Below are positions 15,931 to 23,441 of a stretch of DNA of 40,283 nt, piece by piece. Position numbers and translations under genes: made by a program. The stretch covers positions 1 to 40,283 of the forward strand of contig JAFMCL010000024.1 in the NCBI GenBank assembly GCA_017857815.1. Direction: 5' to 3'. Under the pieces are notes generated by a model. The model made no database searches and was not told the DNA's origin. It was given only the letters and a program-made list of their open reading frames with translations. The DNA is from Flavobacteriaceae bacterium (GTDB lineage: Bacteria; Bacteroidota; Bacteroidia; Flavobacteriales; Flavobacteriaceae). Within the stretch, counting starts at the first letter, position 1. The number at the start of each line of letters is the position of its first letter.

Positions 15931-17271
15931 TTAAGGATTAGGTGTATTTAAAAGAGTTTCTAACTCTATTTTTTTAGTGATTACGTTATTAATGGAATTC
16001 AAAAAGCTGCTTTGAATCGTATAAAGTTGCAACTGGGCTTGTCGCAACTCAAAAGAACTGACCATTCCTTCAAAATATTTAGTTTGGTTTTTCTTTTCAA
16101 TACGCTCTGCCAATCTTAAGTTTTCCTTTTCCGTAAAATAATTTTCAATGGCCAACTGATAGTCGTTTAGGGCTGCATTTACCTCTATTTGAACTCTGTT
16201 TTGAACTTCATTAAGATTTGTTTTGGCCTGTTCTAGGGTTATTTTTGCTTTTTGAGTGTTTGCAGATCTTCCTAGCGAACTGAAAATAGGAATATTGAGT
16301 TTCACCCCCACCAAGGACGAGCCAAACCATTTTTGAGAATTCTCCGTAAAAGTGAACTCATTGCTATTACCCGTATAAGTCCCATTAATAAAAGCCATGA
16401 GCTTTGGCAAACTTTTTGATTTTTCTAATTTAAAAAGAAGCGCGTCAGAGTTCATTTTATTTTCAGCAATCTGAATATCAATATTGTTAATGATATCATC
16501 AGCGTCAGGTTTATCGGTCAACAGACTGGCCTCGCTAAAAATATCTTCTACGCCACTCGAAAGAACTAGCTTTTGATCTAAAGGATAACCAATGACGAAC
16601 TTGAGTATTTCCTCAGTGATTTTAATAAAGTTTTTAGCATATTTTAATTTAGAATTCATGCTGGATAAGGTTAAACGAATTTGCTCCACGCTTTCCTCTT
16701 CTTCAAAACCATTCTTAAAAAGTTGATGAACTTCGGTCAAATTGTCTTCTAGTTTTGCTATATTTTTTTCTAAAAAATTCACATTGTATTCAGCGAGTAA
16801 CACTGATGTATAGGTCGTTACAGTAAGCTTTTTCACCTCCAAAGTAGTTTTCTCAAACAGCTTTTCAGAAATGTTTAAATAAACCTTAATTGCTTCCAAC
16901 CCGACCAAGTAGGATCCATCAAAAATGAGTTGTTCTAACTTTACCGTCCCAATTAAGTTTTGCTTGGTTCCAAAAGTAAGTTCAGAAAACTCCCCTGGGT
17001 TTCCGCCAAAAAATTCAGCTGGAACCAATGAAACAGGTCTTTCTAGGAAGTTTTGATAATTGGCTTCAGCGCTAATTTGTGGTAGACCAATGGCAATGGT
17101 TTTCCACTTCTCTTTGTAGGCCTTTTGGATTTCTAAATCAGCATTGATAATTGCGCTATTGTTTTTTAATCCAAAAGTAATCGCCTCTTCCAAGGTCAAA
17201 GATTCGGGAAGATCTTGCCCCCTGGCAAAGCTCGTCAATAGTGTAAAGATCAAAAATAAATTAATTTTCAT
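15931..17271 (-). CDS. TolC-family outer-membrane efflux channel
   Basis: 446 residues. A Sec signal peptide (MKINLFLIFTLLTSFARG) probably cleaves before Q19. LTLEEAITFGLKNNSAI is the usual opening of the TolC/OEP repeat. Two internally similar halves follow, rich in long helices with regular Leu, Ala and Gln and TolC-like AxxNLxxV patterns (for example LEQAKTNLNEVQNRVQIEV near residue 345). It should form the trimeric channel completing the tripartite pump. Its ATG at 17271 lies inside the end of the TetR gene (11-base overlap), so the two are translationally linked. Confidence 0.92.
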   Translation of the reverse strand: MKINLFLIFTLLTSFARGQDLPESLTLEEAITFGLKNNSAIINADLEIQKAYKEKWKTIAIGLPQISAEANYQNFLERPVSLVPAEFFGGNPGEFSELTFGTKQNLIGTVKLEQLIFDGSYLVGLEAIKVYLNISEKLFEKTTLEVKKLTVTTYTSVLLAEYNVNFLEKNIAKLEDNLTEVHQLFKNGFEEEESVEQIRLTLSSMNSKLKYAKNFIKITEEILKFVIGYPLDQKLVLSSGVEDIFSEASLLTDKPDADDIINNIDIQIAENKMNSDALLFKLEKSKSLPKLMAFINGTYTGNSNEFTFTENSQKWFGSSLVGVKLNIPIFSSLGRSANTQKAKITLEQAKTNLNEVQNRVQIEVNAALNDYQLAIENYFTEKENLRLAERIEKKNQTKYFEGMVSSFELRQAQLQLYTIQSSFLNSINNVITKKIELETLLNTPNP

Positions 17272-17872
17272 GGTTTCTATTTGAGTTATAACTTTTTAAA
17301 AACGACAAACCTTTAGACGTTACGATTGCCCTCAGGTGATAGTCGATGTATTGATCTATTAATTGATCAATTTTATGGTCTTTAGGAGAAAACAACTTTA
17401 TATTTCGAATGCCAGCAAATCCGTTAAAGTAAATACGAGTTATAAATTGAGGATCTATAGAAGCTCTAAAAAGTCCTTTTTCTATTCCTTTATTTATGCT
17501 TTTTTCAAAACTTGCTCCTAGGGTGTCTAATTCCATTTCCCTTAACTCATCATGAATTTTTGGATAATATTTTTGAAGTTGATATTGTACAGAACTGTCT
17601 TTTTTTGCTAATATTTGAACCGCAATTTTTTTAATCTCATAAATCGCAATGATGGAGTTTTCAGATTCATCTTGAATTTTAAGTATTTGAGATTTGACTT
17701 GATCAAAGATTTGAAAAACAGCAGCTCTGACGAGCGAAGGCTTGTCTTCAAAATGAGAATAAATTGTTTTTTTAGAAATGTGCATTCTCTCGGCAATGTC
17801 ATCCATTGTGACACTCTTTGTTCCGTACTCAAGAAACATCAGGGCAGATTGATTTATGATTTCTTTTTTCAC
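17261..17872 (-). CDS. TetR/AcrR-family transcriptional regulator of the efflux operon
   Basis: 203 residues from a GTG at 17872, giving MKKEIINQSALMFLEYGTKSVTMDDIAERM, the normal TetR opening. A TTG nine codons upstream (17899) would add an unusual hydrophobic prefix. The helix-turn-helix is AERMHISKKTIYSHFEDKPSL, about residues 27-47. The C-terminal ligand-binding half ends YIDYHLRAIVTSKGLSFL. It is first in the operon with TolC, MFP and RND genes, so it very likely represses them and itself in response to a pump substrate. A perfect 14-bp palindrome abuts its start codon and is a candidate operator. Confidence 0.88.
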   Translation of the reverse strand: MKKEIINQSALMFLEYGTKSVTMDDIAERMHISKKTIYSHFEDKPSLVRAAVFQIFDQVKSQILKIQDESENSIIAIYEIKKIAVQILAKKDSSVQYQLQKYYPKIHDELREMELDTLGASFEKSINKGIEKGLFRASIDPQFITRIYFNGFAGIRNIKLFSPKDHKIDQLIDQYIDYHLRAIVTSKGLSFLKSYNSNRNHEN

Positions 17873-17886
17873 CAAAAATATTTTTG
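17873..17886. promoter_or_regulatory. Perfect palindrome CAAAAATATTTTTG, candidate TetR operator
   Basis: This 14-bp perfect palindrome directly precedes the TetR GTG codon. A second imperfect inverted repeat, AAACTTTTA / TAAAAAGTTT, lies at 17902-17925 in the same divergent region with the prenyl synthase gene. TetR regulators bind such palindromes near their own start. The AT-rich content makes chance occurrence possible. Confidence 0.45.
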
Positions 17887-17996
17887 TAAAATTAATCAAG
17901 AAAACTTTTAATACCTAAAAAGTTTCCAAAGTTTTTCCGTTTTTTTTTCTTAGGTTTACTGTTGGTGCTGTATTTTTACAAAAAACTTATATTTAG

Positions 17997-18974
17997 ATGG
18001 AAATTTTCAAGCGGTATAACGAACTTTTGAATCCCTTTCTTGAAGATTTTAAAATCACAAAATCACCACAAAACCTTTACCTCCCTATTGATTATATCCT
18101 AGAGTTAGGAGGTAAAAGAATCCGTCCTTTTTTAACTCTAATGGCCGCTGAAAGTTTTGGTGTAAATCCTAAAGAAGCTTTGTCTGCTGCGCTTTCCGTT
18201 GAGGTTTTTCACAATTTCACCCTGATGCATGATGACATTATGGACGACGCACCCTTGCGTCGTGGAATGACCACTGTTCATGAAAAATGGGATGTTAATA
18301 CTGCCCTACTTTCTGGTGATGCAATGTTGATTAGGGCCTATCAGTTACTTGAAAATTATCCAGCTCAGATGTTTTTAAAGCTCAATCAATTGCTCAGTAG
18401 GACTGCGCTAGAAGTTTGCGAAGGGCAACAATATGACATTGATTTTGAAACTTTAAATAATGTAAGTCAAGAAGATTATATTGAAATGATCAGATTGAAA
18501 ACAGCCGTATTGGTCGGTTGTGCATTGAAAATGGGAGCCGCTGTAGCCCAAGCTTCTGAGGAAGATTGTCAGCTTTTCTATGATTTTGGGATTCAGCTGG
18601 GGTTGGCTTTTCAATTACAAGACGACTATTTAGATGCTTTTGGAAACCCCAAAATTTTTGGTAAGCAAGTAGGAGGTGACATTTTGGAAAACAAAAAAAC
18701 CATCTTATACCACCTTGCTTTAAAAAAAGGTAATAAATCACAACAATACCGTCTCAACGAACTCCTAAACAGTGAAGATGAAATAGCAGCAAATCAAAAA
18801 ATCACAGAAGTTAAAGCACTCTTTGAAATTACAGAAGCGAGAAGCGCGACTCGAGACTTGATTTCCCATTACACAAAAAAGGCAGATGAAAAACTAGGGG
18901 CTATCTCCATTCCTGAGGAACAAAAACAAAAGTTTGTAGCTGTCAAGCAATGGTTGATGAGTCGAGATCATTAA
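17997..18974 (+). CDS. Polyprenyl (probably geranylgeranyl) diphosphate synthase
   Basis: 325 residues, trans-isoprenyl diphosphate synthase. The first aspartate-rich motif DDIMDD starts at D79 and the second, DDYLD, at D209; both bind Mg and diphosphate. GGKRIRP (38-44) binds the homoallylic substrate. Chain-length clues: Phe74 is five residues before the first motif, position -4 is Thr, and the motif has no two-residue insertion. This is the pattern of archaeal-type GGPP synthases, not bacterial FPP synthase. A C20 product would suit the neighbouring lycopene cyclase. Start is the ATG at 17997. Its stop overlaps that of the convergent cyclase gene by four bases. It could instead make FPP or longer chains. 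Confidence 0.9.
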   Translation: MEIFKRYNELLNPFLEDFKITKSPQNLYLPIDYILELGGKRIRPFLTLMAAESFGVNPKEALSAALSVEVFHNFTLMHDDIMDDAPLRRGMTTVHEKWDVNTALLSGDAMLIRAYQLLENYPAQMFLKLNQLLSRTALEVCEGQQYDIDFETLNNVSQEDYIEMIRLKTAVLVGCALKMGAAVAQASEEDCQLFYDFGIQLGLAFQLQDDYLDAFGNPKIFGKQVGGDILENKKTILYHLALKKGNKSQQYRLNELLNSEDEIAANQKITEVKALFEITEARSATRDLISHYTKKADEKLGAISIPEEQKQKFVAVKQWLMSRDH

Positions 18975-20110
18975 AATAAACGCTTTGCTAAGGCTTTTAT
19001 AAATTGGATTACTTTAAAGGAGCGCATAATTTTTAATTCCTCCCAATAGTTGCTTTTTTCATCCAAGAATTTGAAGATGGTTTGTGTGGTGTTGTTTTTA
19101 AACATTCGCATAAAAAGATCAGCACCTTCCGCATTGTTGTTTGCAAGTACATCAAGGAAAAGTAAATCGTAAAACCAAAACCGATTTCTGTTTCCAAACT
19201 GATCTAGCGGTTTGTTTTGTTTTAAATGTTGAATCAATTCCTTTGTCTTTTCATTGATCCTTTGAAAGGTAAAGCCCGTGCTTGGCTTAGTCCATCCGCC
19301 TGCAGTGCCAATGTGAAGCAAACGTTCTGTATTGTTAAGGTCAAATCGATAACACGTCATAGGAATTTGCCCTTCTTCCTGTTCAATGATCTTATATCCT
19401 TGGGTGGGTATTTCACTAAGAAATGTTTCGATTTCAGCAATATATTCCTGCTTCTCCAAAAGGTCTTTTGAGAAAAGCGTGTATTCGACCAAAGCTTTGG
19501 TTGGAGAAAAAGGGAGTAAATACATAAAGCGAGTATTCCCTTTCTGGGGAATATCAAAATTCATAAACTCTATTTTATCAGGATCAAAACAAGGCGCATT
19601 TGTTTCGATGACCTGTCCAACGAAATGTTGTTGAAGCACTGGATACTTTGACTGATTGTAAAGTAAACTGGGATTATAAATGCTAGAAAAAATCAGATCT
19701 GCTTCGTATTGATTTTTAGCTGTTTTTACGCTGTTGATTTGGGGATCAATCTCAACTATGTTCTCTTGAGTCTGATCGAGTTGCGCATAAGACTTGAGTT
19801 TCTTTTTAATTAAATGATAAAAATCAATACTTCTGATCATTTTATATTGAAAGGGTTTTAGCGGAAAATCCATTTCATAACCTTCGGTAGCAAAATGAGC
19901 GTGGTTCCATTTTTTGTGAATTATTTCTTCAAGATCGCCCTCATTGTCCTCCCAAAAACACCAAGTTCTGTCGTTCGTTGTTTTTGATTCCCTTTCTATT
20001 AATAGGATAGACTTATTTTTAAAATAAGGGTCCATACAGATACGGGAAACAAGTAATAACCCGGATGCGCCTCCTCCACAAATAATATAGTCGTATTTCT
20101 TATTTTTCAT
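18971..20110 (-). CDS. crtY: Lycopene cyclase family protein (CrtY-like)
   Basis: 379 residues from the ATG at 20110. A TTG at 20137 would add nine residues but contains the promoter element, so it was rejected. The FAD/NAD-binding Rossmann motif is DYIICGGGASGLLL (7-20), followed by the CrtY hallmark DRTWCFWED and, later, GTAGGWTKPSTGFTF. The family closes the beta-ionone rings of lycopene to give beta-carotene, the precursor of zeaxanthin-type pigments and of retinal. Association with the inner membrane is expected. It is convergent with the prenyl diphosphate synthase gene, which could supply C20 precursors. Confidence 0.88.
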   Translation of the reverse strand: MKNKKYDYIICGGGASGLLLVSRICMDPYFKNKSILLIERESKTTNDRTWCFWEDNEGDLEEIIHKKWNHAHFATEGYEMDFPLKPFQYKMIRSIDFYHLIKKKLKSYAQLDQTQENIVEIDPQINSVKTAKNQYEADLIFSSIYNPSLLYNQSKYPVLQQHFVGQVIETNAPCFDPDKIEFMNFDIPQKGNTRFMYLLPFSPTKALVEYTLFSKDLLEKQEYIAEIETFLSEIPTQGYKIIEQEEGQIPMTCYRFDLNNTERLLHIGTAGGWTKPSTGFTFQRINEKTKELIQHLKQNKPLDQFGNRNRFWFYDLLFLDVLANNNAEGADLFMRMFKNNTTQTIFKFLDEKSNYWEELKIMRSFKVIQFIKALAKRLF

Positions 20111-20119
20111 CAGACAATC

Positions 20120-20127
20120 CAAAAGTA
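20120..20127 (-). promoter_or_regulatory. TACTTTTG -7 element before lycopene cyclase
   Basis: TACTTTTG on the minus strand matches TAnnTTTG, nine bases before the ATG at 20110. The predicted mRNA leader is only a few bases. No good -33 TTTG is seen. Confidence 0.5.
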
Positions 20128-20167
20128 ATGAATCCAAGTTAGAGCAGTTTAAAATGTTTAAAATTTA

Positions 20168-20175
20168 TATATTTG
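20168..20175 (+). promoter_or_regulatory. TATATTTG -7 element for the ZIP transporter gene
   Basis: TATATTTG matches TAnnTTTG exactly, 24 bases before the ATG at 20200. It lies in the 89-base divergent region shared with the lycopene cyclase gene. Confidence 0.65.
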
Positions 20176-20199
20176 TAGACTGTTAATCATAATTGATTT

Positions 20200-21018
20200 A
20201 TGGATGGAATTATTGAATATTTTGGAAGTATAAGCCCAATAAGGGGAGCTCTTTATGCTACAATTTTCACCTGGTTTTTGACCGCTTTGGGTGCCTCATT
20301 TGTGTTTTTCTTTAAAACCCTGCACAGAGGCTTTTTGGATGGAATGTTGGGTTTCACCGGAGGGGTAATGGTTGCCGCTAGTTTTTGGAGTTTGCTTGCT
20401 CCGGGAATAGAAATGAGTGAAGGGGAGGGGTTTGTAAAAGTTATGCCCGCTGCCATAGGATTTTTTTTAGGTGCGTTATTTATTTTTGCATTAGATAAAA
20501 TTTTGCCACACATTCACATAAACTTTAAAGAAACTGAAGGGATTAAAACCCCTTGGCACCGGACAACACTTTTGGTTTTGGCCATCACATTACACAACAT
20601 TCCTGAAGGCTTGGCTGTTGGGGTATTATTTGGAGGAGTTGCCACCGGAATTCCTGAAGCTTCTATTGCTGGAGCAGTCGTTTTAGCACTTGGAATTGGA
20701 ATTCAAAACTTTCCAGAAGGAATGGCAGTTTCGATGCCCTTAAGAAGACAAGGTCTAAGTCGCAGAAAAAGTTTTTGGTACGGACAAATGTCAGCAGTTG
20801 TTGAACCCATCGCTGGAGTTTTGGGTGCAGTAGCAGTAACATTTTTCACACCAATATTGCCTTATGCACTCGCTTTTGCCGCGGGCGCAATGATCTTTGT
20901 TGTTGTTGAAGAAGTGATTCCTGAAACGCAACAGGATAAATATACAGACATAGCAACGCTCGGATTTATTGGAGGATTCATTGTTATGATGTGCTTAGAC
21001 GTCGCTCTAGGGGGTTAA
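20200..21018 (+). CDS. ZIP-family metal transporter (GufA-like)
   Basis: 272 residues, about eight membrane segments. The two metal-site helices carry HNIPEGLAVG (132 on) and QNFPEGMAVSMP (169 on), the ZIP signature of the GufA/ZIP11-like subgroup. A further conserved E-E pair lies in MIFVVVEEVIPE (237-238). The family imports zinc or other divalent cations across the inner membrane; the exact metal cannot be read from sequence. There is a short His-containing loop (ILPHIHINFK, about 101-110) before the motifs. Start is the ATG at 20200, 24 bases after a good -7 element. Its stop is five bases from that of convergent thiL. Confidence 0.93.
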   Translation: MDGIIEYFGSISPIRGALYATIFTWFLTALGASFVFFFKTLHRGFLDGMLGFTGGVMVAASFWSLLAPGIEMSEGEGFVKVMPAAIGFFLGALFIFALDKILPHIHINFKETEGIKTPWHRTTLLVLAITLHNIPEGLAVGVLFGGVATGIPEASIAGAVVLALGIGIQNFPEGMAVSMPLRRQGLSRRKSFWYGQMSAVVEPIAGVLGAVAVTFFTPILPYALAFAAGAMIFVVVEEVIPETQQDKYTDIATLGFIGGFIVMMCLDVALGG

Positions 21019-21023
21019 ATAAA

Positions 21024-22073
21024 CTACTCTTTATCAAAATTTTTCCAACCTTGTGCCTCCATTTTGATGGATTGTCCCAAGCCTGTAATTAAATTACAGG
21101 AGTCGTTCTTTTCAGTAAAGTGACCGATAGGGGTTAATAAAGGATGATTTTTTATTTTATCAAAATCAGACTGTTTGATTGACATTAAAAGTTCGTAGTC
21201 TTCTCCACCGTTTAACATCGCCGTAGTGCTGTTCATCTTGAACTCTTCGGCAGTTGAAAGTGCCTGAGGGTCGATGGGTAGTTTTTCTTCAAAAATTTGA
21301 CATCCCAAATTAGAAGACTTACACAGGTGATGTATTTCAGAGGAAAGCCCATCGCTGATGTCGATCATTGCATTGGGAACAATTTCCAAATCTTTTAGAA
21401 GTTCAACAATATCTTTTCTAGCTTCTGGCTTTAATTGTCGCTCAACACAATAAGCATAATTAGATAAATCGGGTTGTGCATTTGGATTGACCTGAAAAAC
21501 AGCTTTTTCACGCTCTAAGACTTGAAGTCCTAGATAAGCTCCCCCAAGATCACCGCTTACAACCAATATATCATTCGGCTGAGCGCCAGATCGGTAGGTT
21601 GTTTTTTCTTTAGCGACCTGTCCTAAAGCAGTAACTGAAATAATCAGCCCAGTGGTACTGCTCGAAGTATCTCCGCCAACCAAATCTATTTTATAATTTT
21701 TACAAGCCAAAGCGATTCCGGCATACAATTCCTCGACAGCTTCAAGTGTAAAGCGATTAGAAACGGCAATGGAAACAGTAATTTGAGTGGCTTCTGCGTT
21801 CATTGCATAAACATCCGAAAGGTTGACCATAACCGCCTTATATCCTAGATGTTTTAAAGGCATATAACTCAAATCAAAATGAATCCCTTCAACCAGCAAA
21901 TCTGTTGTTACTACTGTTTGATTTCTATTTAGTTTCAAAACGGCAGCATCATCGCCCACTCCCTTTATACTAGTTTTGTGTGATAAAGAAAATGTTTTTG
22001 TTAGGTGCTCAATCAATTGAAATTCTCCCATTTGGGATAAGGGCGTCCGACTTTGGTTTTTGTTTTCAAACAT
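21024..22073 (-). CDS. thiL: Thiamine-monophosphate kinase
   Basis: 349 residues from the ATG at 22073 (MFENKNQSRTPLSQMGEFQL). A longer frame reaching 22169 would add 32 hydrophobic, lysine-rich residues and span the promoter, so it was rejected. ThiL phosphorylates thiamine phosphate to thiamine diphosphate, the cofactor of Dxs among others. Conserved pieces are GEFQLIEHLT, GVGDDAAVLKL, TTDLLVEGIHFD, LVGGDTSSS and AMIDISDGLSSEIHHL, all typical of this AIR-synthase-like ATP-binding fold. Convergent with the ZIP gene. A TATTTTTG element sits four bases before the ATG. Confidence 0.95.
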   Translation of the reverse strand: MFENKNQSRTPLSQMGEFQLIEHLTKTFSLSHKTSIKGVGDDAAVLKLNRNQTVVTTDLLVEGIHFDLSYMPLKHLGYKAVMVNLSDVYAMNAEATQITVSIAVSNRFTLEAVEELYAGIALACKNYKIDLVGGDTSSSTTGLIISVTALGQVAKEKTTYRSGAQPNDILVVSGDLGGAYLGLQVLEREKAVFQVNPNAQPDLSNYAYCVERQLKPEARKDIVELLKDLEIVPNAMIDISDGLSSEIHHLCKSSNLGCQIFEEKLPIDPQALSTAEEFKMNSTTAMLNGGEDYELLMSIKQSDFDKIKNHPLLTPIGHFTEKNDSCNLITGLGQSIKMEAQGWKNFDKE

Positions 22074-22077
22074 ATTG

Positions 22078-22085
22078 CAAAAATA
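22078..22085 (-). promoter_or_regulatory. TATTTTTG -7 element directly before thiL
   Basis: TATTTTTG on the minus strand matches TAnnTTTG. The four bases CAAT separate it from the thiL ATG, the same N4 spacing as at dxs. It predicts a leaderless transcript. Confidence 0.5.
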
Positions 22086-22169
22086 AGAGGATTTAATCAG
22101 ATTAGCATCAAGCTTTAAATTTTGTATAATATAAAATGAAAAGAATACCTTTATATAAATATATCCCAA

Positions 22170-23441
22170 ATGAAATTTGCAATTATTGGTCTTGGATATC
22201 TCTTTTTCTTTGCTTTGTGTTCTTGCGAACCTGAGGAGATTTCAGTCGGTTTTCCTGATCTAGAAGAACCAGTGGTTGATGTGCCTAAAACACCTATCGA
22301 TTTTACAGTTACAGAAACGACAACAAAAACCCTTTGTATTAATGGTTTTGCAGGTGGGTATCCTTGTCTTGGATATGATTTAATGGCTCGGATCCCGCTG
22401 TCTAGATTTAAAAGCACTGAAGCTAATGACAGTTGGGGTTGGACAGATTCTGATACAGCTAAAGAATATGCCATCATTGGGTTAAATGACGGTACTGGTT
22501 TTGTAGACATATCCGACCCGGTAAATCCAGTATATTTGGGGAAACTTCCCACCGCAACAGAGTCTAGTTCATGGCGAGACATAAAGGTCTACAAGAACTA
22601 TGCTTATATCGTCAGTGAAGCCAAAGAACATGGCGTTCAAATTTTTGATTTAACAAAACTTCGTGGACTAGAATCTGAGCAAAATTTTACTTCAGATGGT
22701 GTTTTAAATACCGTCAATAGGGCGCACAATATTTTTATAAATGAAGAAAGCGGCTTTGGTTACGTGGTCGGAACTAATCGTGAAAATGAATACGAAGGAG
22801 GCGTTTATTTTTTAGACTTAGCGGATCCACTAAATCCTGTTGTTGTTGGGGGTTATGGGGAACAGGGCTATACGCATGACGCCCAAGTAGTAAACTACAA
22901 AGGCCCTGATACTGACTATTTAGGAAAGGAAATTTATATTGGATCAAATGAATCCAATATTGTCATCCTTGATGTAACAGATAAAAAAAATCCAATCTTT
23001 ATTGCTTCTGCCGTTTACCCAAACCTTGTCTATACCCACCAAGGTTGGTTTACAGAAGACCAACGTTTTTTGATCCTTGGTGATGAAGGAGATGAGTATA
23101 CTTTTGGAGGAAGAACCCGATCCCTGATTTTCGACTTGGAGGACTTAGAAAATCCTGTTTTACACTTTAGTTATATGGGAGCAACCAATGCCATTGACCA
23201 CAATGGGTATGTCATTAATGATTTACTTTATTTGGCAAACTATACCGCAGGAGTCAGAGTCATTGACGTCAAAAATATTGAGAACAAACAAATGTCAGAG
23301 GTGGGATATTTTGACACTTATCCAACAGATAATTCGAGTATTTTTGCTGGAGTTTGGAATGTCTATCCGTTTTTTGAAAGTGGTGTGATCTTAATAAGTG
23401 ATTTAAATAAGGGTTTATTTTTAGTTAAAAAATCAGAATAG
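22170..23441 (+). CDS. Choice-of-anchor B family lipoprotein (LVIVD-type beta-propeller)
   Basis: 423 residues. The signal peptide ends in ALCSCEPEE, with Cys19 (or Cys17) as the lipidation site, so it should be exported and membrane-anchored. The body has repeats of the LVIVD type, such as GTGFVDISDPVNPVYLGKL, GGVYFLDLADPLNPVVVGG, SNIVILDVTDKKNPIFIAS and AGVRVIDVKNIENKQMSEV, with HNIFIN and THDAQ histidine motifs. This matches the choice-of-anchor B family, a predicted beta-propeller of unknown role. Start is the ATG at 22170, divergent from thiL. Its TAG stop shares one base with the GTG start of the next lipoprotein gene, implying coupled translation. Confidence 0.85.
   Translation: MKFAIIGLGYLFFFALCSCEPEEISVGFPDLEEPVVDVPKTPIDFTVTETTTKTLCINGFAGGYPCLGYDLMARIPLSRFKSTEANDSWGWTDSDTAKEYAIIGLNDGTGFVDISDPVNPVYLGKLPTATESSSWRDIKVYKNYAYIVSEAKEHGVQIFDLTKLRGLESEQNFTSDGVLNTVNRAHNIFINEESGFGYVVGTNRENEYEGGVYFLDLADPLNPVVVGGYGEQGYTHDAQVVNYKGPDTDYLGKEIYIGSNESNIVILDVTDKKNPIFIASAVYPNLVYTHQGWFTEDQRFLILGDEGDEYTFGGRTRSLIFDLEDLENPVLHFSYMGATNAIDHNGYVINDLLYLANYTAGVRVIDVKNIENKQMSEVGYFDTYPTDNSSIFAGVWNVYPFFESGVILISDLNKGLFLVKKSE

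Noticed and set aside
17997-20110. Possible proteorhodopsin/retinal operon
   Set aside because: A prenyl synthase and lycopene cyclase are present, but no rhodopsin or carotenoid-cleaving oxygenase gene is in the window.
22074-22169. Longer thiL reading frame starting at 22169
   Set aside because: Adds 32 residues unlike ThiL and runs through the -7 element; the ATG at 22073 gives the normal N-terminus.
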